A stretch of 34,338 nucleotides of DNA from Colimorpha_A sp045593985 (GCA_045593985.1 JAZNXR010000098.1:1-34338), one strand, 5' to 3'; shown: positions 8,260 through 16,884, counted from the stretch's first letter. Notes: generated from the letters alone by a model not told the origin. Made by a program: numbers and translations.

Positions 8260-8850
8260 TGCGTTTTTGCGGGCCGTCGGGGATGCCGGTCCCTATCGCA
8301 CAACTTTCAAACGCTTCTCGGTAGGGGGCGGCGTCCTCGGGAACCCCCAAAACTCGACAAGCTCGTTTCAGGGAACCCCTTGCCTCGACGCCCCGTTACA
8401 AAGGAATGTAACATCGTTTTGGTGCGGCGGGAGCAAGCCCCCGCCCTACGCCCTCTCAGTCGATTTCATCGACAGCTCCCCCAAAGGGGGAGCCATAACA
8501 GCGCCTCGAAGCATCGGGACGTTGTCTTGCCTTCCCCTGAGGGGAAGGTGGTTGAGCGTATGCGAAACCGGATGAGGTTTTGCAAAGGGATGTTACATTG
8601 TTTTTGTGCGGCGGGAGCAAGCCCCCGCCCTACAACAACGCGGCAAAGCATCGAGACTCCCTCTTGCCTCGCCCTTCGGGAGAGGTGCCCCGAAGGGGCG
8701 GAGAGGGTATTATGTAACATCGTTTTGGTGCGGCGGGAGCAAGCCCCCGCCCTACGCCCTCTCAGTCGATTTCATCGACAGCTCCCCCCAAAGGGGGAGC
8801 CATAACAACATGGCAAAGCTTCGCCACGCCCTCTTGCCTTCCCAATTAAA
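8260..8850. repeat. Intergenic repeat cluster 2 (no gene)
   Basis: There is no credible gene; frames of 391 and 141 codons on the plus strand read through repeats and the opposite gene. Family A copies lie at 8271-8292 (GGGCCG/CGGTCC, including a G-T pair), 8425-8444, 8610-8629 and 8732-8751 (the last three GGCGGG-AGCAAGCC-CCCGCC). A degenerate inverted copy at about 8320-8395 has a long insertion in its loop. Family B units are at about 8451-8496 and 8757-8802. Family C units are at 8530-8575 (CCTTCCCC-TGA-GGGGAAGG) and 8665-8709, the latter with GCCCC-GAA-GGGGC at 8687-8699. The order A, B, C is kept. Confidence 0.85.
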
Positions 8851-8854
8851 ACAT

Positions 8855-8886
8855 AAGCCGAGCGCTTTTGCGCTCGGCTTGTGTTT
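8855..8886. terminator. Bidirectional terminator after the isomerase gene
   Basis: An 11-bp stem, AAGCCGAGCGC (8855-8865) with GCGCTCGGCTT (8870-8880), loop TTTT. On the minus strand it follows the isomerase stop and is succeeded by GTTTTAATT; on the plus strand it is followed by GTGTTTTTTATT. Confidence 0.85.
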
Positions 8887-8890
8887 TTTA

Positions 8891-9718
8891 TTAAAGTCCG
8901 AGAGTTTTGAGATAGTCTCTGCTCATCTTTGCTGCTTCAAGAGAGGGTGTTTCGTAGGAATCGTCCTGCTCGACGATTACGTACTCAACGCCTGCCTCGT
9001 CGGCTGCTGTGAGGATCTCGTTCCAGTTCTGGATTCCCGATCCGACGGGAGTGAACTTGAAGCCGTTATCTTCCTTCGACTGATTCTTGATCTCGTTGCC
9101 GTCCTCGTCGATAAGGGCGTAAACGGGGCCGCCGCCGAGCTTCTTGCAAACGAAGTCTTTGAGGTGAAGTACCTTGATTCTGCCTGCGTACTTTCTTACG
9201 TACTCGGAGGGATCAACGCCTGCGTAGTGTACCCAGCAGGTGTCGATCTCGGGCATAAGAGTTTCGGCATCGAGAGTTCTATACAGCTTATCGAGGACGT
9301 ACTCGCCGTCGATCTTTACGAACTCGAAGTCGTGGTTATGGTACATAAGCTGGATTCCGCCTGCCTTAAGGAGCTTCGAAACCTCTGCAAACTTCTTTAC
9401 GGTCTCGTCCCAGTTATTGTAAAGCTCGTTCTTGTCGTACCACGGAATTGCCGAGTACTCAACGCCGATAGTGTTGAGATAATCAACGGCAGCCTTGCCC
9501 TCTTTTTCAAAGAGGTCAATTGCCTGGTGAACCGAGATGGCGGTCAGCTCATACTTATCAAGGAGCGCCTTGACTTCCTCTGCGGTCTTGCCGTAGTAGC
9601 CTGCGAACTCAACGTAGTCGTAGCCCATTTCCTTGACTGCCTTGAGGGTGGCGTCCATATCCTTTTCCATTTCGTCTCTTACGCTGTAAAGCTGGAGACC
9701 TACTTTAAACTGCTTCAT
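8891..9718 (-). CDS. Sugar phosphate isomerase/epimerase (xylose isomerase-like TIM barrel)
   Basis: The 275-residue protein fits the AP-endonuclease-2/xylose-isomerase-like TIM barrel family. It begins with GLQLYSVRDEM, a common opening in this family. Likely metal and substrate residues include YHNHDFEF (126-133), EIDTCWVHYAG (157-167), HLKD (185-188) and VEQDD near the end. Such enzymes interconvert sugars, inositol-type polyols or their keto forms, and are often paired with Gfo/Idh/MocA dehydrogenases. The upstream gene is exactly such a dehydrogenase, ending 10 bp before this start, so the two probably form one catabolic operon. The substrate cannot be deduced. The ATG at 9718 follows AAGGAG. 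Confidence 0.88.
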   Translation of the reverse strand: MKQFKVGLQLYSVRDEMEKDMDATLKAVKEMGYDYVEFAGYYGKTAEEVKALLDKYELTAISVHQAIDLFEKEGKAAVDYLNTIGVEYSAIPWYDKNELYNNWDETVKKFAEVSKLLKAGGIQLMYHNHDFEFVKIDGEYVLDKLYRTLDAETLMPEIDTCWVHYAGVDPSEYVRKYAGRIKVLHLKDFVCKKLGGGPVYALIDEDGNEIKNQSKEDNGFKFTPVGSGIQNWNEILTAADEAGVEYVIVEQDDSYETPSLEAAKMSRDYLKTLGL

Positions 9719-9728
9719 TATTTTCTCC

Positions 9729-10892
9729 TTAGATCTCGGGGATCTCTACCTCGATCTCACGGCCGAGCTTTGCGCTCTTAATGATCGAATCGATGATCGC
9801 CTGGTTGATGATGATCTCCTCGGACGAAATAGGAGCTTCGCCGCCGTTCTTGATCGCATCAAGGAAGGTTCTCATCTTGTAGTAGAAGTTATTGTGCTCA
9901 CGGGGAGGCATCATCGGGAACTTGGTCTCAACTTCCTTGCCTGCAACTCTCGAGTAGAGGGTAAGGTCGCCGCCGACGGTTCCGTTCCAGCACTCGGTGG
10001 AAGGAATACGAAGGCTTCCCTTTGTACCCATGATGATGGTGTCGCCCGAGGTGTCGAGGTGCATTGCCCAGGAAATACGGAAGTCGAGGATGATTCCGCC
10101 CTCAAGACGAACGAAGCCTGCTGCGAAGTCTTCAACCGAGAAGATGTCGGCGTATTCTGCCGGCTTGCCTTCGCTTGTAAAGTACTCGGGATCCTTTCCG
10201 AAGTAGTCGGAAACGTAGCCAGAAACGGTGAGGGGCTTCGGATATCCGATAGAGTTGAGCACCATATCGAGAGAGTAGCATCCGATATCGCCCATAGCGC
10301 CGATAACGCCCGTGTCGCCCTGAATGAAGGTCGTTCCGAACGGAGTCGGAATACCGCGGCGGCGTCCGCCACCGGTCTGGATGTAGTAGACCTTGCCGAG
10401 AGCGCCCGACTGAACGATGTTCTTGACCATCTTCATATTGTCGTCAAAACGGGGCTGGAAGCCGACCGAGAGGATCTTTCCGCTTGCCTTTTCTGCCTTA
10501 CGGATAGCAACTGCTTCTTCAAGAGTTACGCACATAGGCTTCTCGAGAAGAACGTGTACGCCGTGCTCAAGAGCGTAGATAGCGCATTCTGCGTGAGTTG
10601 CGTTATAGGTGCAGACACAAACTGCGTCACATTCACCTGCGTCGATAAGCTCCTTATGGCTGGGGTAGGTCTTTACGCCCTCAATGCCGTAATTCTTGAA
10701 AAACTTTTCTGCTTTGCCGGGGATAAGGTCAGCGCCTGCGACGATCTCAACGTCGGGCATCTGAAGCAGAGCGTCGAGGTGCGACTCTGCGATCCAGCCG
10801 GTACCGATTATACCGATTTTAACCTTTTTGGAAGCGTCGATGACGGTCTCTTCCTGGTTGTACTTAAATGCATCTAATCCTTTGTGTGCCAT
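9729..10892 (-). CDS. Gfo/Idh/MocA family NAD(P)-dependent oxidoreductase
   Basis: The 387-residue protein has an N-terminal Rossmann fold with GIIGTGWIAESH near residues 26-37 and the family EKPM motif (LLEKPMCVT), followed by the alpha/beta C-terminal domain. These enzymes oxidise or reduce sugars, inositols or their derivatives. The frame extends to 10919, but I chose the ATG at 10892 because AAAGGAG lies 9 bases upstream and nothing supports the extra nine residues. It is the first gene of the pair with the isomerase/epimerase and is transcribed away from an AraC regulator gene 138 bp off, which likely controls the pair in response to the sugar. Confidence 0.92.
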   Translation of the reverse strand: MAHKGLDAFKYNQEETVIDASKKVKIGIIGTGWIAESHLDALLQMPDVEIVAGADLIPGKAEKFFKNYGIEGVKTYPSHKELIDAGECDAVCVCTYNATHAECAIYALEHGVHVLLEKPMCVTLEEAVAIRKAEKASGKILSVGFQPRFDDNMKMVKNIVQSGALGKVYYIQTGGGRRRGIPTPFGTTFIQGDTGVIGAMGDIGCYSLDMVLNSIGYPKPLTVSGYVSDYFGKDPEYFTSEGKPAEYADIFSVEDFAAGFVRLEGGIILDFRISWAMHLDTSGDTIIMGTKGSLRIPSTECWNGTVGGDLTLYSRVAGKEVETKFPMMPPREHNNFYYKMRTFLDAIKNGGEAPISSEEIIINQAIIDSIIKSAKLGREIEVEIPEI

Positions 10893-10920
10893 ATTTTTTG
10901 TCTCCTTTCGAAACGGCATA

Positions 10921-10949
10921 TTGATTTTTCTGTTTTAATATGCTATTAT
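10921..10949 (+). promoter_or_regulatory. Probable promoter of the AraC gene in the divergent region
   Basis: TTGATT (10921-10926), a 17-base spacer and TATTAT (10944-10949). For the dehydrogenase gene only a weak minus-strand candidate (TTAAAA, 17 bases, CATAAT, about 10950-10980) was found, as expected if it needs activation. Confidence 0.5.
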
Positions 10950-11030
10950 TATGGTACAATATTATCCTATTTTTAACTACACAGATTTTATCTTAAATTT
11001 GTACGATTTTCACTTTTCGGGAGATTTGAA

Positions 11031-11909
11031 ATGCGCGAAGAAATTGTTAAGCTGGACAACAATATATCAATTCATATATCGCAGACCGACATGCCAAGCT
11101 TTGCCCCAGATGCGGTAGTCAGGCACGAAAGCCGGATGCTGAGCGATATGCATCTGCATAACGAGTATGAATTTCTGCGCCTGAACCGCGGCGTTTTCCG
11201 CTGTGTTACCCTTGACGGAGAGTACATATTGAACGAGGGCGACATACTGTTCGTCAACAAATACGTTCCTCACAGCACCTTTGAAGAAATGACGGGGACA
11301 CATGACACCTTGATTCAATTTCGACTGCCCTCCGAGGGAGATTCGATAATTCGCTATATTTCACGCTTTACGAGTATTTCGGACGCTCCTGCTTACGTTT
11401 TCAGAAGCGGCACTCCCGAATGTGAGGAAATTCGTTTAAGCTTTGATGCTATCCTTAACGAATACAAGGAAAAAAAGCCGTTCTGGAGCGATTATATTTA
11501 TAATCATATGCTGATGCTGATCTCGGCGCTTAAGCGTCAGGGAATAATTTCCGAGACGATTCGCAAAAAGGCGGCTGCGATCGAGAAGCTTCGGCCTGTT
11601 CTCGAATATATAAACGAAAACTGCGGAGAGAATTTGTCGACTGCACAGTTAAGCGGTATGTTCAATTTCAGCGAGCAGTATTTTTGCCGTCTGTTTAAGA
11701 ATACGGTCGGTACAAGCCCTATAAACTATATCAATTTCGTTCGTGTCAGCAAGGCGGAAAAGCTTCTCAAAACCGAGACGAGCCTGCTCAAGATCGCAAA
11801 CGATATGGGTTTTTCCTCACTTTCCTATTTCAACCGAGTGTTTAAGAAGTACAAGCATTATTCGCCGGGTGAATATAAGAAGATCATCCGCGCCCGTGAG
11901 TTTGAGTGA
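11031..11909 (+). CDS. AraC family transcriptional regulator (cupin sensor)
   Basis: The 292-residue protein has an N-terminal cupin-like sensing domain (HLHNEYEFLRL, then GDILFVNKYVPHSTFE) and a C-terminal AraC pair of helix-turn-helix motifs from about residue 200. The first helix-turn-helix includes AQLSGMFNFSEQYFCRLFK; the second includes IANDMGFSSLSYFNRVFKKY, ending in SPGEYK as is usual. AraC proteins of this type bind a sugar and activate nearby genes. The divergent dehydrogenase-isomerase pair is the obvious target. The nearest upstream site is a weak GGGAG before the ATG at 11031. Confidence 0.9.
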   Translation: MREEIVKLDNNISIHISQTDMPSFAPDAVVRHESRMLSDMHLHNEYEFLRLNRGVFRCVTLDGEYILNEGDILFVNKYVPHSTFEEMTGTHDTLIQFRLPSEGDSIIRYISRFTSISDAPAYVFRSGTPECEEIRLSFDAILNEYKEKKPFWSDYIYNHMLMLISALKRQGIISETIRKKAAAIEKLRPVLEYINENCGENLSTAQLSGMFNFSEQYFCRLFKNTVGTSPINYINFVRVSKAEKLLKTETSLLKIANDMGFSSLSYFNRVFKKYKHYSPGEYKKIIRAREFE

Positions 11910-11928
11910 GAATAAATTTTCGGAAGTA

Positions 11929-11957
11929 TTTACAAGTCGGATAAACGGTGCTATAAT
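11929..11957 (+). promoter_or_regulatory. Promoter of the secreted Thr-rich protein gene
   Basis: TTTACA (11929-11934), a 17-base spacer and TATAAT (11952-11957), about 35 bases before the gene at 11993, which has AAAGGA as its ribosome binding site. Confidence 0.75.
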
Positions 11958-11992
11958 ATCGGGTATGTTAATAATTTAAAGGACGGTTTAAT

Positions 11993-13837
11993 ATGAGCTA
12001 TTTAAGAAAAATTATATCGGTAATGCTGGCTGCGCTGATGCTGCTGTCCGTCACCTCGGCGGCAAGCTTCGTGCGTGCCGAAGAACAGATGAGTGACGAG
12101 TTCAAAAGTATTCTGACAGACGGAAAATTCGTCTTTAATTACGCCAAGCCGAAAAGCAAGACAGATTGGATGGCGGAGATCGCTTGCGCATCCTTTGAGG
12201 ATATGACGGGAAATTTCTATCTTCACGATGATAACGGCGTGCCCGCTCTCTCCGATGACCTGACTAAGATAACGATAAGCAGAGGGGAGGAAACGCATAC
12301 TGTCGATGTCGTATGGAATTACGACGAAACGGCATTTGCCTTCGCTGAGAAAATTTCGAAGGCAATTCTTGAAAGCGATATTCCGACGAAAGGCATCTAT
12401 CTTACCGATCTTGAATACATAAACTATCTTGTCAATACCGCTTCGATGCCCATCGAGTTTGACGAAATGGCAAATTATTCGGGTGAGTTTAAGGCAATTA
12501 CGGGCAATACAAACTTCTCACTCAAAATGCAGACGCTTGCGGGAGGCGGAAATAATGAGTTTTCCGACTCGCGCTTCGGTATTACTCGGTTGTATTACAG
12601 GGATACCGTTTACTGCGTTTGGGAGAGCGAGGTTACCGTTCGTGCGAACAGAGTTATATACGCTCCCTCAAATACCGCAAATACGGTTGACGCACTTGTT
12701 GCCGCAGCACAGAAAAGAATAGACGATTACATCGGTGAAAACGTAATAAAGATCACCGATTCCGGCTCAACGGTAGCCGAGTATTACGAGAATGAAATAG
12801 CGGTATTCGATAATCAAATTGCCGATGCTCGAAGAAAGCTGTCGGAGAAAAAGTCGGCACTTGATGCGGAGCAGGCAAAAGCCCCCGAGCTTATTGATTA
12901 CAATCTTATAGCACAGCTGAACGTCGAAATTTCGGGCTTTGAAAACGACATTTCGTGGTACGAGTATCAAAAGGAATGCGTTGTTAAGGATTACAATAAC
13001 GGTGAATACAAAGACGAGCATTTAAGAAAAGCGGAAGGCGGATACATATTTAACCTTTCGGTAAACGGACACGAGGGCGAATATAAATTTGTCATCGTAA
13101 AAGACGATTCCAAGCTTGCCCCTCCGACCTATGAAAGCATCGACATAAGCACGAACGTTTCTGCTTCGACGGATTCGTCCGAGGTTCCGCTTGACGCTGT
13201 AATCAGAGTTGACAGAATAACTCACGGCGAGGAGCATGAGAGAATCATCGGCGTTCTTGAAATAACAGACGGCGAGATGTTTGATATCAAGATACATTCC
13301 GGCTCTATTGACGATTATATATCCAAGCTCAAAAACGGAAAATTCAAGGTCCAGATCCCGATACCGAAGGAGTACAAGGGCAAGGAGCTGACCGTTTATT
13401 ACGTTGATGCTAACGGCAAGGTGACCGAATACCACGTCACCGTTAAAAACGGCTTTGCGGCATTTGAGACCGACCATTTCAGTATTTACACCTTGGTAGC
13501 GAAGGCAAATGCCGAAGCTCCGAAGCAAACTACTACCACTACCGTAACGACAACCCCCGAAACTACTGTTCCGGAAACTACGCCGAATGAAACTACTGCT
13601 CCGGAAACAACGCCAAACGAAACTACTGCTCCCGATAGCACGGATCCCGAAACGACTACAACCGATGACAAAGAGATAACAAATCCCCCCGACACCTCCG
13701 TTCCCGAAACAACGGAGCGGAATGAAAAGGACAAGGACGAAAAGAACAACACTGCTCTTTGGATCGCGCTCGGCGCTGTCGCTGTCGTGGCTGCTTCCGT
13801 AGCCGTGATCGTGATAGTTAAAAAGAAAAAAGCATAA
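11993..13837 (+). CDS. Secreted protein with Thr-rich stalk and C-terminal membrane anchor, unknown function
   Basis: The 614-residue protein starts with a signal peptide (basic SYLRK, hydrophobic VMLAALMLLSVTSAASF, likely cut after VRA). A large extracellular part follows, with a charged, probably coiled-coil segment at about residues 260-330 (IADARRKLSEKKSALDAEQ). Residues about 512-580 are a Thr/Pro/Glu-rich stalk with imperfect repeats of TTAPETTPNE. The C-terminus has a hydrophobic helix (ALWIALGAVAVVAASVAVIV) and a lysine tail, so it is membrane-anchored. No LPXTG motif is seen, so sortase attachment is unlikely. The protein should stand out from the cell surface on a stalk that could be glycosylated. 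I do not recognise the N-terminal domains. It has its own promoter and terminator. Confidence 0.8.
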   Translation: MSYLRKIISVMLAALMLLSVTSAASFVRAEEQMSDEFKSILTDGKFVFNYAKPKSKTDWMAEIACASFEDMTGNFYLHDDNGVPALSDDLTKITISRGEETHTVDVVWNYDETAFAFAEKISKAILESDIPTKGIYLTDLEYINYLVNTASMPIEFDEMANYSGEFKAITGNTNFSLKMQTLAGGGNNEFSDSRFGITRLYYRDTVYCVWESEVTVRANRVIYAPSNTANTVDALVAAAQKRIDDYIGENVIKITDSGSTVAEYYENEIAVFDNQIADARRKLSEKKSALDAEQAKAPELIDYNLIAQLNVEISGFENDISWYEYQKECVVKDYNNGEYKDEHLRKAEGGYIFNLSVNGHEGEYKFVIVKDDSKLAPPTYESIDISTNVSASTDSSEVPLDAVIRVDRITHGEEHERIIGVLEITDGEMFDIKIHSGSIDDYISKLKNGKFKVQIPIPKEYKGKELTVYYVDANGKVTEYHVTVKNGFAAFETDHFSIYTLVAKANAEAPKQTTTTTVTTTPETTVPETTPNETTAPETTPNETTAPDSTDPETTTTDDKEITNPPDTSVPETTERNEKDKDEKNNTALWIALGAVAVVAASVAVIVIVKKKKA

Positions 13838-13840
13838 TAA

Positions 13841-13866
13841 ATATCCCCCGCATAGCGGGGGGTATT
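13841..13866 (+). terminator. Terminator of the Thr-rich protein gene
   Basis: CCCCCGC (13845-13851) pairs with GCGGGGG (13855-13861) around ATA, extended by ATAT/GTAT, then ATTTCATTTTC. Confidence 0.75.
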
Positions 13867-14272
13867 TCATTTTCGGGCGTAGCCCTAATCCTTGTGGATG
13901 CGCACAAGTGCGCATCAGTCCCACCTGCCAGCCATGCATCTGTTACTTACTACCCGTAAACGGGTTAGGGACGCTTCTTTGCCTCCCTCCGGGAGGGAGG
14001 TGGATTTTTGCGAAGCAAAAAGACGGAAGGAGCACGCGATAACAAGAATTATCGAATGTTGCCCGTCTCATCAGGGCGGCTCCATAAATACCTATTCTTG
14101 AACTTTACTCGCCCGATGGCTCCTTCAGTCTCGCCTTTGGCTCGACAGCTCCCTCTCGGAGGGAGCCATTGGCACGAACCACCGTTAAACTGCGCTTTTT
14201 CTTCGCCTCATTTCCGTTCACCGGTAAACCTATTTTCTACCACGCTTCTCACGCGTGGTTTTCGGTTACAAC
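13867..14272. repeat. Intergenic repeat region 3 (no gene)
   Basis: This gap lies between convergent genes. A family C unit at 13981-14021 has CCTCCC-TCC-GGGAGG, then the perfect hairpin TTTTTGC-GAA-GCAAAAA at 14005-14021. A family B unit at 14120-14172 has its first stem as GTC-TC-GCC-TTT-GGC-TC-GAC (14128-14146), unlike other B copies, followed by CTCCCTC/GAGGGAG. A short hairpin ACCCGTAAACGGGT lies near 13952. No open reading frame looks real. Confidence 0.7.
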
Positions 14273-14302
14273 AAAAAAGCACGGCTTAGCCGTGCTTTTT
14301 TT
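14273..14302 (-). terminator. Terminator of pnp
   Basis: AAAAAAGCACGGC (14273-14285) pairs perfectly with GCCGTGCTTTTTT (14289-14301) around TTA. On the minus strand it follows the pnp stop at 14308 and ends in a run of U. Confidence 0.88.
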
Positions 14303-14307
14303 AATTA

Positions 14308-16476
14308 TTAGTTCTTGTTGTCTCTGCGGGGACGGAAGGGGCGGCGGGGACGCTCAACGGGAGCTTCCTCCTCCATTCCCTCGGGGCGGGGAAGAGTATC
14401 CTTATGAGAAAGGTTCATTCTGCCCTTTTCGTCGATTCCGAGGAACTTAACTGCGAGCTTATCGCCGACGTTGCAAACGTCCTCTACCTTCTCGACTCTG
14501 GTATGAGCGAGCTTGGAGATATGAACGAGGCCTTCCTTACCGGGAGCAAACTCAACGAATGCGCCGATCGGAATTACGCGGGTAACGGTGCCCTCGTAGA
14601 TTGCGCCGACCTCGGGCTCGAATACGATATTCTTGATTGCAGCTTCTGCAGCGAGACCGCCGTCACGGTTGACTGCTGCGATGAAGATCGAGCCGTCGTC
14701 CTCGATGGTGATCTCGGTGCCGGTCTCTGCCTGGATCTTCTGGATTACCTTACCCTTAGGTCCGATAACGTCGCCGATCTTCTCGGGGTTGATCTTCATG
14801 GAGATCATCTTGGGCGCCCACTTGCAGACCTCGGGACGAGGCTCAGCGATTGCCTTAAGAAGAACGTCGTCAATGATATAATCACGGCCCTTGTGGGTTG
14901 TCTCAAGAGCTTCCTTAATGATCTCGGGGGTAAGACCGTCGATCTTAAGGTCCATCTGGATAGAGGTAATACCCTTATGAGTACCTGCTACCTTGAAGTC
15001 CATATCGCCGTAGAAGTCCTCAAGTCCCTGGATGTCGATCATGGTCGTCCAGGAGCCGTCCTCCTCGGTGATAAGTCCGCAGGAGATACCTGCAACGGGA
15101 GCCTTGATCGGAACGCCTGCTGCCATAAGAGCGAGGGTAGAACCGCAAACGGATGCCTGAGAGGTAGAGCCGTTAGAGGAAAGAACCTCGGATACGCAAC
15201 GGATAGCGTAGGGGAATTCCTCAACGGAGGGGAGAACGGGAACGAGCGAACGCACTGCGAGCGCACCGTGACCGATCTCACGGCGTCCGGGAGAACGGAC
15301 TGCCTTTGCTTCACCGGTAGAGTAACCGGGCATATTGTAATGGTGCATATATCTCTTCGACTCTTCTTCGTCGATGCCGTCGAGCATCTGTGCGTCGCCG
15401 AGAGTTCCGAGGGTAGCTATGGTAAGAACCTGAGTCTGTCCACGGGTGAACATACCCGAGCCGTGAGTACGGGGGAGAAGGTCGACCTGTGCGTTGAGGG
15501 GACGGATCTCGTCCATTCTTCTGCCGTCAACACGCTTCTTATCGTTGATAAGCCAACGGCGGACGATCTTCTTCTGGATCTTATAGATAAGCTCCTCATA
15601 GCGAGCCTCGATATCGGGATATTCCTCGAGGAACTTCTCGATGATGGCGTCACGGATGGGATTCATACGAGCGTCACGAACATTCTTGTCATCGGTGTCG
15701 AGGGCGAACATAACGTCCTTTTCGCAGAATGCGAATACCTTATCGAACATTTCGTGGTCGAACTCGCAAGAGGGATAGTCGAACTTGGGCTTGCCGATCT
15801 CGCTGACGATTCCGTTGATAAACTCAACGATCTTCTTGATCTCCTCGTGAGCGAGCATAATTGCATTGAACATATCCTCGTCGGATACTTCCTTTGCGCC
15901 TGCCTCGATCATAACGACCTTGTTTGCGCTTCCTGCTACGGTAAGCTCAAGGATGCTCTTTTCTCTCTGTGCAGAGGTGGGGTTGATAACGAACTCGCCG
16001 TCTACCATACCTACGAATACGCCTGCGATAGGTCCGTTCCACGGAATATCGGAGATCGAAAGGGCGATGGAAGCACCGATCATTGCGGTGATCTCGGGGG
16101 AGCAGTCATTATCTACCGACATAACGGTAAGGGTAAGAGCTACGTCGTTACGAAGGTCCTTCGGGAAGAGGGGACGAACGGGACGGTCGATAACACGGGA
16201 AGTGAGAATTGCCTTCTCGGAGGGCTTACCCTCACGGCGGAAGTAGCCGCCGGGGATCCTACCGACAGAGTACTGTCTTTCCTCGAAGTCGACCGAAAGG
16301 GGCAAAAAGTCGATACCGTCATGGGGCTTAGCCGATGCAGTCGCATTACAGAGAACGGCGGTATCACCGTATCTTACGAGGCAGGAGCCGTTTGCAAGTC
16401 CTGCCATCTTGCCGGTCTCGATCACGAGAGGTCTTCCGGCGAGCTCGTACTCATAAACTTTGAAATTTTCGAACAT
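14308..16476 (-). CDS. pnp: Polyribonucleotide nucleotidyltransferase (PNPase)
   Basis: The 722-residue protein is the phosphorolytic 3'-5' exoribonuclease of RNA decay. It has two RNase PH domains (the second with RTHGSGMFTRGQTQ), an alpha-helical linker, a KH domain from about residue 557 with GPKG, and an S1 domain from about 623 (YEGTVTRVIPIGAFVEF). The tail is rich in Arg and Pro (PRRPFRPRRDNKN). Length is normal for the family. It lies downstream of rpsO, the usual order in bacteria, but 408 bp of repeat with rpsO's terminator and its own promoter separate them. A long open frame on the opposite strand spans the gene; it is a codon-usage shadow. Confidence 0.98.
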   Translation of the reverse strand: MFENFKVYEYELAGRPLVIETGKMAGLANGSCLVRYGDTAVLCNATASAKPHDGIDFLPLSVDFEERQYSVGRIPGGYFRREGKPSEKAILTSRVIDRPVRPLFPKDLRNDVALTLTVMSVDNDCSPEITAMIGASIALSISDIPWNGPIAGVFVGMVDGEFVINPTSAQREKSILELTVAGSANKVVMIEAGAKEVSDEDMFNAIMLAHEEIKKIVEFINGIVSEIGKPKFDYPSCEFDHEMFDKVFAFCEKDVMFALDTDDKNVRDARMNPIRDAIIEKFLEEYPDIEARYEELIYKIQKKIVRRWLINDKKRVDGRRMDEIRPLNAQVDLLPRTHGSGMFTRGQTQVLTIATLGTLGDAQMLDGIDEEESKRYMHHYNMPGYSTGEAKAVRSPGRREIGHGALAVRSLVPVLPSVEEFPYAIRCVSEVLSSNGSTSQASVCGSTLALMAAGVPIKAPVAGISCGLITEEDGSWTTMIDIQGLEDFYGDMDFKVAGTHKGITSIQMDLKIDGLTPEIIKEALETTHKGRDYIIDDVLLKAIAEPRPEVCKWAPKMISMKINPEKIGDVIGPKGKVIQKIQAETGTEITIEDDGSIFIAAVNRDGGLAAEAAIKNIVFEPEVGAIYEGTVTRVIPIGAFVEFAPGKEGLVHISKLAHTRVEKVEDVCNVGDKLAVKFLGIDEKGRMNLSHKDTLPRPEGMEEEAPVERPRRPFRPRRDNKN

Positions 16477-16532
16477 AATTTTCTTTCCTCCAACTTATAC
16501 ATCTTACCGACACTCGTCTCTCGGCGCCGGTA

Positions 16533-16561
16533 TATATAAACTCAATCTGAGCTTATTACAA
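16533..16561 (-). promoter_or_regulatory. Promoter of pnp
   Basis: The minus strand reads TTGTAA (16561-16556), a 17-base spacer and TATATA (16538-16533), followed by a short leader and GGAGGAAAG before the pnp start. Confidence 0.7.
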
Positions 16562-16800
16562 TTTCATGGGTTGCGCGTGGTGCCTTCCCCTTGGGGAAGT
16601 GGGACCGCGGGCGCAGCGCCCGTGGTGGATGAGGTGTTCGAAAGTGATGTAACACTGTTAATGAAACGGATGCTTCGCATCCTAACCTCATCCGTCAACC
16701 TACCGGTTGACACCTTCCCCAAGGGGAAGGCAAGAACGACGCTCTGTCTCGTTCTTGTGTGGATAACCAAACCCGAACGTCTGAAAACGGCGTTGTTTTT
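16562..16800. repeat. Repeat element with inverted ends between rpsO and pnp
   Basis: The element at about 16580-16733 begins GCCTTCCCCTTGGGGAAGT and ends CCTTCCCCAAGGGGAAGGC. The inner sequences GGATGAGG and CCTCATCC also face each other, so two family C units are head to head. Between them are a CGGGCGC/GCGCCCG hairpin near 16608-16622, the perfect hairpin GGATGC-TTC-GCATCC at 16668-16682, and GTCAACC-TACC-GGTTGAC at 16694-16711. It contains no gene and could behave like a small non-autonomous inverted-repeat element. Confidence 0.7.
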
Positions 16801-16810
16801 CAAAAAGATA

Positions 16811-16835
16811 GGGGAACCGAAAACTTCGGTTCCCC
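16811..16835 (-). terminator. Terminator of rpsO
   Basis: GGGGAACCGAA (16811-16821) pairs with TTCGGTTCCCC (16825-16835). On the minus strand the hairpin follows rpsO and is succeeded by TATCTTTTTG. Confidence 0.75.
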
Positions 16836-16884
16836 ACTTGTCCCTTATATTTGTGGGGTGCAGCAGAACTAAACCCCGTCGGGC

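Noticed and set aside
8606..9781. A 391-codon plus-strand frame
   Set aside because: It begins in repeat text (REQAPALRPLSRFHR-type) and continues opposite the isomerase gene, with no ribosome binding site; a shadow.
14404..16539. A 711-codon open frame on the plus strand, opposite pnp
   Set aside because: It overlaps pnp entirely. The translation is low-complexity (many Leu, Asp, Val, Cys) and lacks a ribosome binding site; codon bias of the real gene suppresses stops on the other strand.
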